NCBI RefSeq assembly: GCF_002002905.1
Contig: NZ_CP019509.1
Location: forward strand, 3,572,001-3,636,000
Source: Aquaspirillum sp. LM1
Lineage (GTDB): Bacteria > Pseudomonadota > Gammaproteobacteria > Burkholderiales > Aquaspirillaceae
Length of the DNA: 64,000 bases
Reading direction: 5' to 3'
Shown: piece after piece, positions 1-8,708 of the stretch
Position numbering within the stretch: the stretch's first letter is position 1
Layout: every line of letters begins with the position of its first letter
Made by a program: the position numbers and the translations under genes
The notes under the pieces: generated by a model
The model's input: only the letters and a program-made list of their open reading frames with translations
Told to the model about the DNA's origin: nothing
The model's database searches: none

Positions 1-77
1 TCGGCGTAGGCATCCAGCGCCAGGGTATCATCGCCCCCGGCTGCCGGGGCGGATAAAGGATCGAACTGCTTGCTCAT
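1..77 (-). CDS. N-terminus of an unidentified protein (runs off the window)
   Basis: An open frame starts at an ATG read from position 77 on the minus strand and is still open at the window edge. It gives 25 residues beginning MSKQFDPLSAPAAGGDD. No clear Shine-Dalgarno is visible upstream. I do not recognise the family from so short a piece. The 249 bases up to the next gene hold no convincing feature. Confidence 0.45.
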   Translation of the reverse strand, partial: MSKQFDPLSAPAAGGDDTLALDAYA

Positions 78-326
78 GAATTCAGGACTTCACAGGAGAA
101 CTGGCGTGCGCGCCAGAGGTAACACACAGGGGGACGCCCAGGGAGGGCCATGGCCGCGATTGTAGCGGGAGCTGGCAAGAATCACCATGTGCGTGCGGTC
201 AGCAGTCGGGTGTTGCCTGAGTGACATACGTTGGTTTGAACGGCGATGCATGGTGTTCCACGTGGAACAGGATGCTACCGGATGCTACGATGCCGGGCTG
301 AAATCATCTGATGTGGTGAGACCCCG

Positions 327-788
327 ATGTCTGTTGAACTGTCCTGGCACCTGTGCCGTTTTACCGAATTGTCTGTGGATGCTTTGTATGCCTTGTTACG
401 CTTGCGCGACCAGGTGTTTGTGGTCGAGCAGGACTCGGTATACGGCGATGTGGATAACCTTGATCCGCTGGCCTGGCATGTGCAGGGCCTGGCCGCATCT
501 GGGGCGTTGTTGGCCTACGCCAGGGTGTTGCCGCCGGGGGTGAAGGACACGCAGGCGGTGTGCATTGGCCGGGTGGTGGTAGCCGCAGCGGCGCGCGGTC
601 TGGGCCTGGGGTCAGTATTGCTCGATCAGGCGCTGGCGTGCGCTGCACAACAGTGGCCGGAGGGGGCGATCATGCTGTCGGCGCAATGTGACAAGCAGGC
701 GATGTACGCCCGACGCGGTTTTGTCGCCGAAGGGGAACCTTACGACGACGGCGGGGTGTGGCATGTCACCATGCGTCGGGCCGGATGA
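327..788 (+). CDS. elaA: ElaA-type GNAT N-acetyltransferase
   Basis: A 153-residue cytoplasmic acetyltransferase of the ElaA branch of the GNAT superfamily. The ElaA-like N-terminal signature LYALLRLRDQVFVVEQ lies around residues 20-35. The acetyl-CoA loop appears as GRVVVAAAARGLGLGSVLL (about 82-100), a form of the RxxGxG/A motif. The C-terminal YARRGFVAEGEPYDDGGVWHVTM block is also typical of ElaA. The substrate of ElaA proteins is not firmly established. The start ATG has no strong Shine-Dalgarno. The gene stands alone, about 75 bases before the next plus-strand gene. Confidence 0.85.
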   Translation: MSVELSWHLCRFTELSVDALYALLRLRDQVFVVEQDSVYGDVDNLDPLAWHVQGLAASGALLAYARVLPPGVKDTQAVCIGRVVVAAAARGLGLGSVLLDQALACAAQQWPEGAIMLSAQCDKQAMYARRGFVAEGEPYDDGGVWHVTMRRAG

Positions 789-864
789 TTGCTGCCTGCT
801 GCCGGTTCTGCGTATGATGGCCGATTGATCACCTTGCCTGTGTGCGGAAAGCCCGAGCCCAATC

Positions 865-1350
865 ATGTCGACGGATGCTGTTGAATCTCCCACGTATTTT
901 GTTCACCCGCTGGCGGATGTGCAAACAAGCCAGATTGGCGCACATAGCAAGATCTGGCAGTTTTGCGTGGTGTTGGCCGGCGCGCGGATTGGCCGTAACT
1001 GCAATATCTGCTCGCATGGTTTTATTGAGAACCAGGTGGTGATCGGTGACGATGTCACAGTGAAAAACGGTGTGTATCTGTACGATGGTATTACCCTGGA
1101 AGACCAGGTGTTTATCGGCCCGAACGCCACGTTTACCAACGACAAGACCCCGCGCTCAAAGGTGTATCCCGAGGCGTTCCCGACCACGCTGGTCAAGCGT
1201 GGCGCTTCCATCGGCGGCGGCGCGGTGATTTTGCCGGGGGTGACCATTGGGGAATACGCGATGATTGGTGCCGGGGCCGTGGTGACCCGGGACGTGCCGG
1301 CCCATGCCACGGTGGTGGGCAATCCGGCTCGCCTGCACGCTCAGGGCTGA
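865..1350 (+). CDS. Left-handed beta-helix (hexapeptide) acyltransferase, sugar O/N-acetyltransferase type
   Basis: A 161-residue protein made almost wholly of hexapeptide repeats ([LIV]-G-x4), for example IGAHSKI, IGRNCNI, IGDDVTV and [33 protein letters not shown]. It ends with the NPAR motif usual in the LbH acetyltransferases that use acetyl-CoA. The asparagine-rich [11 protein letters not shown] loop resembles nucleotide-sugar N-acetyltransferases such as WlbB or FdtC. No sugar-biosynthesis operon is next to it, so the substrate is unknown. It probably acts on a surface-glycan precursor in the cytoplasm. Confidence 0.8.
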   Translation: MSTDAVESPTYFVHPLADVQTSQIGAHSKIWQFCVVLAGARIGRNCNICSHGFIENQVVIGDDVTVKNGVYLYDGITLEDQVFIGPNATFTNDKTPRSKVYPEAFPTTLVKRGASIGGGAVILPGVTIGEYAMIGAGAVVTRDVPAHATVVGNPARLHAQG

Positions 1351-1360
1351 TGACTTCGGT

Positions 1361-2704
1361 TTATGGCCGATATGCTTCTGCGCTTAGCCCATGCCGCGCC
1401 AGCTTGTCGTACAGGGTTTTGCGCGGTGTGCGCAGCAGTTCGGCGGCCTGCGCCACCTGGCCGTGGCACTGGCGCAGGGCAGCGATGATCAGCTGTTTTT
1501 CTGCGTCATCCACCTGTTCGGCCAGAGAGGCGCTGCCCAGGGATGCGCTGGCGGGAGCCTCTGCCGCCAGCGCATCCGGCAGGCCAAGTGCCCAGCGTTC
1601 GGCCATGTTTTTCAGTTCGCGCACATTGCCTGGCCAATCGTAGCCGGCCCAGCGCGCCAGATCCGCCGGCGTCCAGTCGGCCAGCGGGCGCTGGTAGCGT
1701 ACCGCCGCGTCGTGCAGGAACGTGGCCATCAGCAGCGGAATATCCTCACGACGTTCGCGCAGCGGCGGGATGTCCAGGCTGACCACATTCAGCCGGTAAA
1801 GCAGATCGGCACGAAACTGGCCGGCGTCAGCTGCGGCTTTCAGGTTCACCTTGCTGGCCGCCACCACCCGACAATCCAGCGTAATGCTGTGATTGCTGCC
1901 CAGCCGCTCCAGCTGGCGCTCCTGCAGCACGCGCAACAGCTTCACCTGCAGATTCAGCGGCATGCTTTCAATTTCATCCAGAAACAGCGTGCCGCCGCTG
2001 GCGTGCTCGATCCGGCCAATCCGCCGTTTTCCGGCGCTGGTGAACGCGCCGGCTTCGTGGCCGAACAGCTCGCTTTCAAATACGGTTTCCAGCAGTGCGC
2101 CGCAATTGATTGCCACAAACGGTCCACGCCGGCCACTGGCTTCGTGAATCGCTCTGGCGACCACTTCCTTGCCGCAGCCGGTTTCACCATTGAGCAAAAT
2201 ATCCACCCCGGTGGCAGCCAGTGTGCTGACCAGCTGGCGGATGCGCTGCATGGCGGGCGACTGGCCAATCATCCGCGCCACGGCGCTGACGCCCACTTGC
2301 TCGCGCAGCTGGCGGTTTTCTTCAATCAGCGCGCGTTTTTCCAGCGCGCTGCGCACGGCGGCAACCAGCCGTTCTGATGGAAACGGTTTTTCAATAAAAT
2401 CGTGCGCGCCTTCCCGCATGGCCGCCACCGCCATGGCCACATCGCCGTGGCCGGTCATCAGCAGCACTGGCAGGTTGCGGTCCAGCTGGCGCAGCTCGCG
2501 CAGCACTGCCAGGCCATCGCGGCCTGGCAAGCGCACATCGCTGACCACCAGCGCCGGGCGTGCGCCTGCCGCCAGCGCCGCCAGCAGGGCTTCTGCATCG
2601 GCAAAGCCGCGCACCGGAATATCGGCAATCGACAGCGCCTGTTCACAGCCTTTGCGCACGGCGCGGTCGTCTTCAATCAGGAATACTTCAACAGGCATCA
2701 TCAT
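1361..2704 (-). CDS. dctD: Sigma-54-dependent response regulator, DctD-like
   Basis: An NtrC-class regulator of about 447 residues. The receiver domain carries the phospho-acceptor Asp in the VVSDVRLPGRDG motif (about residue 56). The AAA+ sigma-54 interaction domain has Walker A GETGCGKEVVARAIH and the sigma-54 contact loop GAFTSAGKRR. A C-terminal Fis-type helix-turn-helix includes QAAELLRTPRKTLYDKLARHGL. A GTG lies at 2713, but the three ATG codons at 2704/2701/2698 are preferred and 2704 is chosen here. The likely partner kinase is the DctB-like protein at 4004-5782, so the pair would sense C4-dicarboxylates. No dicarboxylate transporter is in the window. Confidence 0.85.
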   Translation of the reverse strand: MMMPVEVFLIEDDRAVRKGCEQALSIADIPVRGFADAEALLAALAAGARPALVVSDVRLPGRDGLAVLRELRQLDRNLPVLLMTGHGDVAMAVAAMREGAHDFIEKPFPSERLVAAVRSALEKRALIEENRQLREQVGVSAVARMIGQSPAMQRIRQLVSTLAATGVDILLNGETGCGKEVVARAIHEASGRRGPFVAINCGALLETVFESELFGHEAGAFTSAGKRRIGRIEHASGGTLFLDEIESMPLNLQVKLLRVLQERQLERLGSNHSITLDCRVVAASKVNLKAAADAGQFRADLLYRLNVVSLDIPPLRERREDIPLLMATFLHDAAVRYQRPLADWTPADLARWAGYDWPGNVRELKNMAERWALGLPDALAAEAPASASLGSASLAEQVDDAEKQLIIAALRQCHGQVAQAAELLRTPRKTLYDKLARHGLSAEAYRP

Positions 2705-2797
2705 GGTGGGCACGGGTGGGGAATGTCGTGTTTATCCTAGCCGGCAATGGACTCTGGGGCTACTCTGGCCACGTTGAAATACGCGGGAGTGTTCATC

Positions 2798-3166
2798 ATG
2801 TCGGTTGTGGGTCACGTCGAATGGTCTGCCAGGGTGTGCTGGCTGTTACGGGGCATGGCGGTGTTGGGGCTGGTGCTACCCTGGGGATTTTATGTGTATG
2901 ACTTCAGTCAGGGCGGCAGCTTGGCGATGTTTTGGCTGAAGGCCACGGCCAATCCGGTAGCGACGGCGATTACCCTGGATGTGTATCTGGCAGCGCTGGC
3001 GTTCAGTGTGTGGGTGCTGGCCGAGCGGCGCACGCGGCACCCGTGGCGCGTGGTGGTGGTGTGCTTTGCAGTGGGCTTGGCGTGTGCGTTGCCTTGGTAT
3101 CTCGCCGGGCGGCTGGAATCGCAAGGGCGCGAAGAGGGACGTTTTGCTGTGCGCGAACCTGATTGA
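2798..3166 (+). CDS. Small integral membrane protein, DUF2834 family
   Basis: A 122-residue protein with three hydrophobic stretches (about 18-36, 52-72 and 84-103). The pattern LPWGFYVYDFS...FWLKATANPVATAITLDVYLAALAFSVWVLAE is that of DUF2834 proteins. The ATG at 2798 is chosen over an upstream start because a GGGAG lies nine bases before it. Function is unknown. It sits in plus orientation between the minus-strand dctD-like and AraC genes. Confidence 0.65.
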   Translation: MSVVGHVEWSARVCWLLRGMAVLGLVLPWGFYVYDFSQGGSLAMFWLKATANPVATAITLDVYLAALAFSVWVLAERRTRHPWRVVVVCFAVGLACALPWYLAGRLESQGREEGRFAVREPD

Positions 3167-3180
3167 GCTAGGGTAATTCA

Positions 3181-3984
3181 TCAACCCAGATGCAGGCCCA
3201 CTTGCAGCGGCCAGTGTGGGGCGTGAGGGGGCTGGGGCGCGCGGAGTTCGCGCAGCGGTGCACCGGCCAGGCGGCGCAGTTCGCGAGCCATGTGCGACTG
3301 ATCAAAAAAACCATGGTGTACGGCCAGGTCGGCACCCGTACCGGGTGTGCGCAATGCCGCCAGCAGGGTGGCTTGCATGCGCTGGGTGGCTTGGTATTGC
3401 TTGGGCGTGAGCCCCAGCATGGCCTGGCTGCGTCGTTGCAGTTGGCGCAGGCTGAGCCCCAGCATGGGCGGAGTGGCGGCCAGTGGGGCGCTGGCTAAGG
3501 CTTGGATGAGTTGCTGGCAGGCATGCAGGTTGGCCTGGTGGCGTGGGGCGTGCAGGATCGGGCGTAGCGCGGAAAACAGCCGTGCCAGCCGCTCGGTGTC
3601 GTCGGGCGCTTCGGCCAGTTGTTGGTGGGTATGCCGCCAGTGGGCGGCATCGGGCAAGGTATCCAGCGGCAGTGTGCATCCAGCCAGCCCGGTCAGGCTG
3701 CCACCCAGCAGGCAGGGCAGCGCCGCTGGGCGCAAGATCAAACCCAAGACCTGCACTGCACCCAGGTGTAGATAGGCGCGCGGTTGGGCGTGGGGCAGGA
3801 TGAGCGCATTTGCCGGCAGCGGCTGGCCGTCGGCTTGATGGACATCACCCGCCAGCCGCATGGTGAGCATGCCGTCGCTGAGTGCCGGAAACTGGCTGGC
3901 GTGTAGCGCGCTATCGCCATGCAAGGCCACGCCTGCCTGTACCCAGGGGGCCAGATCCGGTGGTGGGGACATAATCAGCAACAT
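3181..3984 (-). CDS. AraC-family transcriptional regulator
   Basis: A 267-residue protein. The N-terminal half (about 1-150) resembles the cupin-like sensor region of AraC regulators with a DUF6597-type N-terminus. The C-terminal half has two helix-turn-helix motifs, visible as LGLSLRQLQRRSQAMLGLTPKQY and DLAVHHGFFDQSHMARELRRLAGAP. The ligand and targets are unknown. It starts 19 bases after the stop of the upstream DctB-like kinase on the same strand, so the two may be cotranscribed. Met1 and Met5 are both possible starts. Confidence 0.8.
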   Translation of the reverse strand: MLLIMSPPPDLAPWVQAGVALHGDSALHASQFPALSDGMLTMRLAGDVHQADGQPLPANALILPHAQPRAYLHLGAVQVLGLILRPAALPCLLGGSLTGLAGCTLPLDTLPDAAHWRHTHQQLAEAPDDTERLARLFSALRPILHAPRHQANLHACQQLIQALASAPLAATPPMLGLSLRQLQRRSQAMLGLTPKQYQATQRMQATLLAALRTPGTGADLAVHHGFFDQSHMARELRRLAGAPLRELRAPQPPHAPHWPLQVGLHLG

Positions 3985-4003
3985 GGGTGTGCCGCTCCGT
4001 GTG

Positions 4004-5782
4004 TTATTCAGCAGTGGCCAGCGGCAGGGTCAACACAAATTCTGCACCGCCGTCGGCCATATTATGTGCGCTAAGCCCACCTCCGTAGCTTTCTGCGATG
4101 GTCAGCGAAATCACCAACCCAAGGCCCAGGCCTTCGCCCACCGGCTTGGTGGTGTAAAACGGCTCGAACAAATGCTGCTGGGCCTCTGCCGACAAGCCAG
4201 GGCCGTAATCGCGCACGCTCAGCCGCACCCATGTGCCATCGGCATCTACGCGCACTTCCACCTGTGGCGTGGGTTGATCGTGCATCGCATCCAGGCTGTT
4301 GCGCAGCAGATTGACCAGCACCTGTTCCAGCCGGCCTGCTTCGGCCAGCACCTGTAATTCGCCGGCTGGTTCCACGTGAAACACTGCACCCAGCTCGCGG
4401 CGGCGCGGCTCGACGATCAATCGTGCATGGTCAATGGCTGCTGCCACCCGCACCGGCTGCGGTGTGGGCGCTTCTTTGCGGGCAAAGCTTTTTAGCTGGC
4501 GCACGATCTGCCCGGTGCGGGCAATCAGCTCGCTGATCATTTGCAGATTGTCGGCCACCTCGGCATGCCGGCCACGCGCCAGCAGCGCCTGGGCGTTGTC
4601 GGCAAAGGTTTGCAGTGCCGCCAGCGGCTGGTTCAGCTCATGGCTGATGCCCGCCGACATCTGACCCAGCGTGGCCAGCTTGCCTGCCTGCACCGCCGCG
4701 TCGCGGGTTTCGCGCAAAATTGCCTTGGTGCGTTCCAGCGCGTTGATTTGCTCGGTCAGGTCGGCGGTGCGTGCGGCGATGCGGTCTTCCAGCTCGGCGT
4801 ACACCCGGCGCAGCTCGTCGCGCCGCCGCCGGCGGTGGCGCAAGTGGGCGGCCAGGCCCAATACAAAGGCGCTGGCAAACACGCTGGCCGCACCCACCGC
4901 CCAGGCCGCAGCGCGCGCCTCGCTGGGGTCGCCCAGTTGCACCAGCCGCCAGCCTTGTCCACCGACGGGGCGGCTGTGCACCAGCCAGTCGCGCGCGGGG
5001 GCATCGGCCAGCGCCAACCGCACGGGTGTGGCGGGGTTTAGCGGCACGGGGTGATTGGCCAGAGGGGGAATCGGCTGGCCGCCGTATTGGCGCGTGCTGG
5101 CCAGCCGCGTGGCCGTGGCGGCCAGCAGCGGCGTCAGTGTGTGATAACGCAAGCGACGTGCCGACGACAAAAACACCACGCCGTCGCCATCGGCCAGCAG
5201 CAGGGTGTTGCCGGCACCGGCCAGTGCGCGTTCCAGCGCGTCCAGATTCAGCTTGAGCGCCACCACCCCGCGCACCTGATTGCCCTCGCGCACCGGTGCC
5301 GCCAGAAAATACCCCGGCTCGCCGGTGGTGACGCCCACCCCATAAAACCGCCCCAAGCCGCCGGCCAGCGCCTCGCGAAAATACGGTCGGAACGCGTATT
5401 GGTGGCCCACAAAGCTTTGCGGCAGCCGCCAGTTGCTGGCTGCCAGCGTGCGCCCATCTGCCGCCAGCAAATAAGCCACCGCCACCGCTGCGCCTTGCTG
5501 AGCCGCTTCCAGGTAGGCATTGGCCGCTGCTTGCCGCGCCAGATTGTCCGGCTCGCGCAACAGCGCCAGCAAGGAAGGGTCCAGCGCCAAGAGACCGGGC
5601 AGGGATTCATGCCGCGATAGCGCTGCCTCCAGCGACAGGGCCAGGCCGTCCAGCTGCTGGGCGCTGGCCTGGCGCTCGCGCGCCAGATTGGCATTCAGGG
5701 TCAGTTGATAGCCGGCTTCACCCAGCAGGATGCAGGCAGCGGCAGCCAGCAGCAGCGCAGGCAGGCGAGAGTTCAGGAACAT
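4004..5782 (-). CDS. dctB: DctB-like sensor histidine kinase
   Basis: A 592-residue membrane kinase. TM1 is at about 7-24 and TM2 at about 293-312, with a large periplasmic double-PAS/Cache sensor between. The sensor has the DctB signature SNW...SFVGHQYAFRPYFREAL...GRFYGVGVTTGEPGYF (about 116-160). A coiled coil (320-365) leads to the HisKA motif SAGISHELNQPLAAL with phospho-His at about 381. A HATPase domain follows, with the N box NLLRNSLDA, DYGPGLS and the G-box GEGLGLGLVIS. By family knowledge it phosphorylates a DctD-type regulator in response to C4-dicarboxylates. Here that regulator is separated from it by two genes. Confidence 0.85.
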   Translation of the reverse strand: MFLNSRLPALLLAAAACILLGEAGYQLTLNANLARERQASAQQLDGLALSLEAALSRHESLPGLLALDPSLLALLREPDNLARQAAANAYLEAAQQGAAVAVAYLLAADGRTLAASNWRLPQSFVGHQYAFRPYFREALAGGLGRFYGVGVTTGEPGYFLAAPVREGNQVRGVVALKLNLDALERALAGAGNTLLLADGDGVVFLSSARRLRYHTLTPLLAATATRLASTRQYGGQPIPPLANHPVPLNPATPVRLALADAPARDWLVHSRPVGGQGWRLVQLGDPSEARAAAWAVGAASVFASAFVLGLAAHLRHRRRRRDELRRVYAELEDRIAARTADLTEQINALERTKAILRETRDAAVQAGKLATLGQMSAGISHELNQPLAALQTFADNAQALLARGRHAEVADNLQMISELIARTGQIVRQLKSFARKEAPTPQPVRVAAAIDHARLIVEPRRRELGAVFHVEPAGELQVLAEAGRLEQVLVNLLRNSLDAMHDQPTPQVEVRVDADGTWVRLSVRDYGPGLSAEAQQHLFEPFYTTKPVGEGLGLGLVISLTIAESYGGGLSAHNMADGGAEFVLTLPLATAE

Positions 5783-5841
5783 GACGGGCTTTCACGGGCA
5801 TCTGTTGCAGCATCGGGCAGAAGCGGGCTGAGCACAAGCGT

Positions 5842-5880
5842 AAAAAAACGCCCTGCCCGGTTCGATGGCCGGCAGGGCGC
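5842..5880 (-). terminator. Rho-independent terminator of the ABC transporter operon
   Basis: An inverted repeat GCCCTGCC / GGCAGGGC with extra pairing at its base is followed, reading on the minus strand, by GTTTTTTT. It lies about 20 bases beyond the stop of the ABC ATPase gene and before the start of the dctB-like gene. Confidence 0.8.
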
Positions 5881-5901
5881 TCAATTAGGATGGGCTAGGG
5901 G

Positions 5902-6693
5902 TCAATCCACCGCCGCCAGCTTCATTTCATCGTTGGCATGGCGTTGCTGCTCCTCCATCACCAGCGCGCCCAGTTCGCGCTTGAGGGCGTTAAAGGCGGC
6001 GGACGATGGGTCGCGTGGGCGCGGCATGTCCACAACCTGGTCGCGTTTGACCGTGCCGGGGCGGTAGGTCATCACCACAATGCGGTCGGCCAGATAGATC
6101 GACTCTTCAATCGAGTGGGTGACAAACAGGACGGTCTTGCCCAGCTTTTCCCAGATGCGCAGCAGCTCGTCCTGCAGATTGCGCCGGGTCAGCGCGTCCA
6201 GTGCGCCAAAGGGTTCGTCCATCAGCATGATTGGCGAATCCAGCGCCAGCACGCGGGCAATCGCCACCCGTTGGCGCATGCCGCCCGAGAGGTCTTTCGG
6301 GAAGCGGTCGCGGAAGTCTTTCAGATGCAGCAAATCCAGCAGCTGGTTGACGGTCTGCTCAATCTCGCCACGCGATTTCTTTTGCACTTCCAGGCCAAAA
6401 GCGATGTTCTGGGCAATGGTCATCCACGGAAACAGCGCGTATTCCTGAAACACCATGCCGCGATCCGGGCCGGGGCCGGTGATTTTTTTGCCTTCCACGG
6501 TAATTTCACCGCTGGAAGGCAGGGCAAAGCCGGCCACGGCGTTGAGCAGGGTGGATTTGCCGCAGCCCGACGGGCCAAGCAGGCAGACAAATTCACCGGC
6601 CTGGATGTCCAGCTGGATATCTTTCAGGGCAATTACGTCTTTTCCCGGTGTTTTGAACACTTTTTGCACATTATTGACGATGATCTGGCTCAT
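5902..6693 (-). CDS. ABC transporter ATP-binding protein (SsuB/TauB type)
   Basis: A 263-residue ATPase with Walker A GPSGCGKST, Q-loop VFQEYALFPWMT, signature LSGGMRQRVAIARVLALDSPIMLMDEPFGALD (ABC signature and Walker B) and H-loop VTHSIEES. These features and the length match the nitrate/sulfonate/taurine importers. It is the last gene of a three-gene minus-strand operon, one base after the permease stop. It couples ATP hydrolysis to uptake through the adjacent permease. The substrate cannot be told from the sequence. Confidence 0.9.
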   Translation of the reverse strand: MSQIIVNNVQKVFKTPGKDVIALKDIQLDIQAGEFVCLLGPSGCGKSTLLNAVAGFALPSSGEITVEGKKITGPGPDRGMVFQEYALFPWMTIAQNIAFGLEVQKKSRGEIEQTVNQLLDLLHLKDFRDRFPKDLSGGMRQRVAIARVLALDSPIMLMDEPFGALDALTRRNLQDELLRIWEKLGKTVLFVTHSIEESIYLADRIVVMTYRPGTVKRDQVVDMPRPRDPSSAAFNALKRELGALVMEEQQRHANDEMKLAAVD

Positions 6694-6694
6694 A

Positions 6695-7513
6695 TCAGTG
6701 CTCCAGGCCGCGATGCCAGCGCAGCAGGTGGTTGTTCAGGCGGCTGACCGCGGTGTCGATGGCCAGGCCCAACAGGCCGATGGTGATCATGCCGGCGATG
6801 ATTTTGTCCGACCACATGAATTCACGCGCTTCCAGAATGCGGAAACCCAGGCCATCGTTGACGGCGATCATCTCGGAGACAATCACCACAATAAACGCCG
6901 TGCCGATGCCAATGCGTACGCCAGCCAGGATATACGGCGTGGCAGCGGGCAGGATGACGCGGGTGAACAGGGTCAGTTGGTTGACGCCCAGATTGCGTGC
7001 GGCGCGCAGGTAAATGCCGTCCACCTGGCGCACGCCGGCGATGGTGTTCATCAGCACCGGGAAAAACGCGCCAATGGCAATCAGAAAGAACGACGGCGGG
7101 TTGCCCAGGCCAAACCACAGGATGGCTAGCGGAATATAGGCAATCGGCGGGATCGGGCGCAGGATCTGCATCAGCGGGTTGAACAGCGCGTAAGTCCGCT
7201 GGCTGGCCCCCATCAAGAGACCCAGCGGCAGCGCCAGGCCAGCGCCAATCAGAAAGCCGGCCACTACCCGGTACAGGCTGGACCAGGCGTCGTGCAGCAG
7301 CTCGCCGGACAGCCACCAGGCCAGCGTGCTCTGGCCCGCTTCCTGCGCTTGGGCGGGCAGCAGGTAGGCCCACCATTTGGCCGCCACCGCACTGGGCGAG
7401 GGCAGCAGCACCGGGGAAAACAGCCCCAGCCGCGAGCCGGCCTCCCAGAGCAGCAAGAGTAGAACCGGCACCAGCGCGCCCTGCAGGAAATGCATCAGTT
7501 TGTTCATCGCCAC
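6695..7513 (-). CDS. ABC transporter permease (SsuC/TauC type)
   Basis: A 272-residue inner-membrane permease with about six hydrophobic segments. The BPD_transp_1 EAA-type loop is LRAARNLGVNQLTLFTRVILPAATPYILAGVRIGIG, which contacts the ATPase. It lies between the binding-protein and ATPase genes with gaps of four and one bases, so translation is probably coupled. Confidence 0.9.
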   Translation of the reverse strand: MAMNKLMHFLQGALVPVLLLLLWEAGSRLGLFSPVLLPSPSAVAAKWWAYLLPAQAQEAGQSTLAWWLSGELLHDAWSSLYRVVAGFLIGAGLALPLGLLMGASQRTYALFNPLMQILRPIPPIAYIPLAILWFGLGNPPSFFLIAIGAFFPVLMNTIAGVRQVDGIYLRAARNLGVNQLTLFTRVILPAATPYILAGVRIGIGTAFIVVIVSEMIAVNDGLGFRILEAREFMWSDKIIAGMITIGLLGLAIDTAVSRLNNHLLRWHRGLEH

Positions 7514-7517
7514 GGCC

Positions 7518-8486
7518 TCACTTTACTTTCAGTTCGGTTTTGGCCTGTTGCAGCAGATCCAGCTTCACCCATTCGCTGGCCTTGGGCGGTTTGGCCATGC
7601 GGCCTACGCCGTATTTCTGCATGAAGTCGGTGGTGATGTCGATATGCGCCAGGGTGACATCGTAGGTGTAGTCGGCGTTGTCCATGGCGTCGCGGAAGTC
7701 CTGCGAGCTGATCTGGCCCTTGAACATCTGCTCACGGACGTATTTTTCTGCCAGGGCCGGGTCGCGGTTGAACTGGGCGGTGGTTTCGACAAAACACTTC
7801 ATCAGCCGCTGGGCCACGTCTTTTTTCTCGTGGTACAGCTTTTCGGTCATCACCAGCAGCCGCACCGGCTCGCCCATCTTGGTGGTGTAGGGCTTCATGA
7901 TCTCGACGCCGAACTTCTTGTTCAGCGCCTGCGACGATTGCGGCTCGGACTGGCACATGGCGTCGATCTGCTTGGCGGCCAGCGCCTGGTTCAGGTCGGC
8001 AAAGGCCAGGAAAACAATCTGCACATCCTTGCCCGGCTTGTCCGACCAGGTCAGCCCGGCTTTTTCCAGCTCGGCGTACAGCAAGAGCTCATGTGCGCCG
8101 CCACGGGTGACGCCCACTTTCTTGCCTTTCAGGTCAGCCAGGGTTTTGATGCCGGTGTCCACGCCAGCCACAATCCGCGCGCCGCCCTTGGCAAAGCCGG
8201 CCACGGTGTAGATCGGTACACCGTTGGCGCGGCCAGAAATGGCCCCGTCGGACGCCAGCGCGGCCACGTCGATTTCACCGGCGACAATCGCCGGCATGAT
8301 GTCCGGGCCTTTGGGGAACATGCGTTCCTCCACTTTCAGGTTGTACTTGCCGCAGGCTTCCTTCATGTAGGACACCGCGCCGTAGTGGGCAAATTTCAGA
8401 TTGCCCAGGCGAACGACATCAACGGCGTGGGCGGCCAGTGGGGTGGCCAGGGTCAAGGCAGCGGCCAGGGACAGGACTGTGCGCAT
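7518..8486 (-). CDS. ABC transporter substrate-binding protein (NMT1/SsuA-like)
   Basis: A 322-residue periplasmic binding protein. The signal peptide MRTVLSLAAALTLATPLAAHA is cleaved before VDVVRL. The start at 8486 is chosen because GGAGGAG lies just upstream; the longer frame lacks this. The motifs GEIDVAALASDGAISGRANG and LKGKKVGVTRGGAHE are usual in NMT1/SsuA-type proteins that bind sulfonates, nitrate or pyrimidine-like ligands. It is the first gene of the operon. The AT-rich stretch at 8560-8620 is the probable promoter region. Confidence 0.88.
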   Translation of the reverse strand: MRTVLSLAAALTLATPLAAHAVDVVRLGNLKFAHYGAVSYMKEACGKYNLKVEERMFPKGPDIMPAIVAGEIDVAALASDGAISGRANGVPIYTVAGFAKGGARIVAGVDTGIKTLADLKGKKVGVTRGGAHELLLYAELEKAGLTWSDKPGKDVQIVFLAFADLNQALAAKQIDAMCQSEPQSSQALNKKFGVEIMKPYTTKMGEPVRLLVMTEKLYHEKKDVAQRLMKCFVETTAQFNRDPALAEKYVREQMFKGQISSQDFRDAMDNADYTYDVTLAHIDITTDFMQKYGVGRMAKPPKASEWVKLDLLQQAKTELKVK

Positions 8487-8618
8487 CGGTTTCTCCTCCG
8501 GGTTATTGTTTGAGCGGAGCTTGGCTCCGGCATCATCCAATTGCACGATGCGTGCCACCGGTGGAGATTTTTAATCTATTGATTTTAAATGATTTGTTTG
8601 GATTTTTTTGCGCTGGGT

Positions 8619-8665
8619 GTGCGGTAATCCAGAATGGCCTCCGCAAAGATTCCGGATTACCGCAC
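8619..8665. other. Long hairpin between acyltransferase and ABC operon
   Basis: A 12-bp perfect inverted repeat GTGCGGTAATCC / GGATTACCGCAC extends to 16 of 17 matching pairs, with a loop of about 13 bases. There is no U-run on either side, so it is not a classical terminator. It sits downstream of the acyltransferase gene and upstream of the ABC operon promoter region. Confidence 0.6.
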
Positions 8666-8708
8666 AAGGGTGCCACACGGTCATTGCCCGTGCTGATGAG
8701 GCGGACGG

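Noticed and set aside
1-326. A possible small plus-strand gene starting at 187
   Set aside because: It overlaps the real ElaA-type gene out of frame, is Cys/Trp-rich and has no family features.
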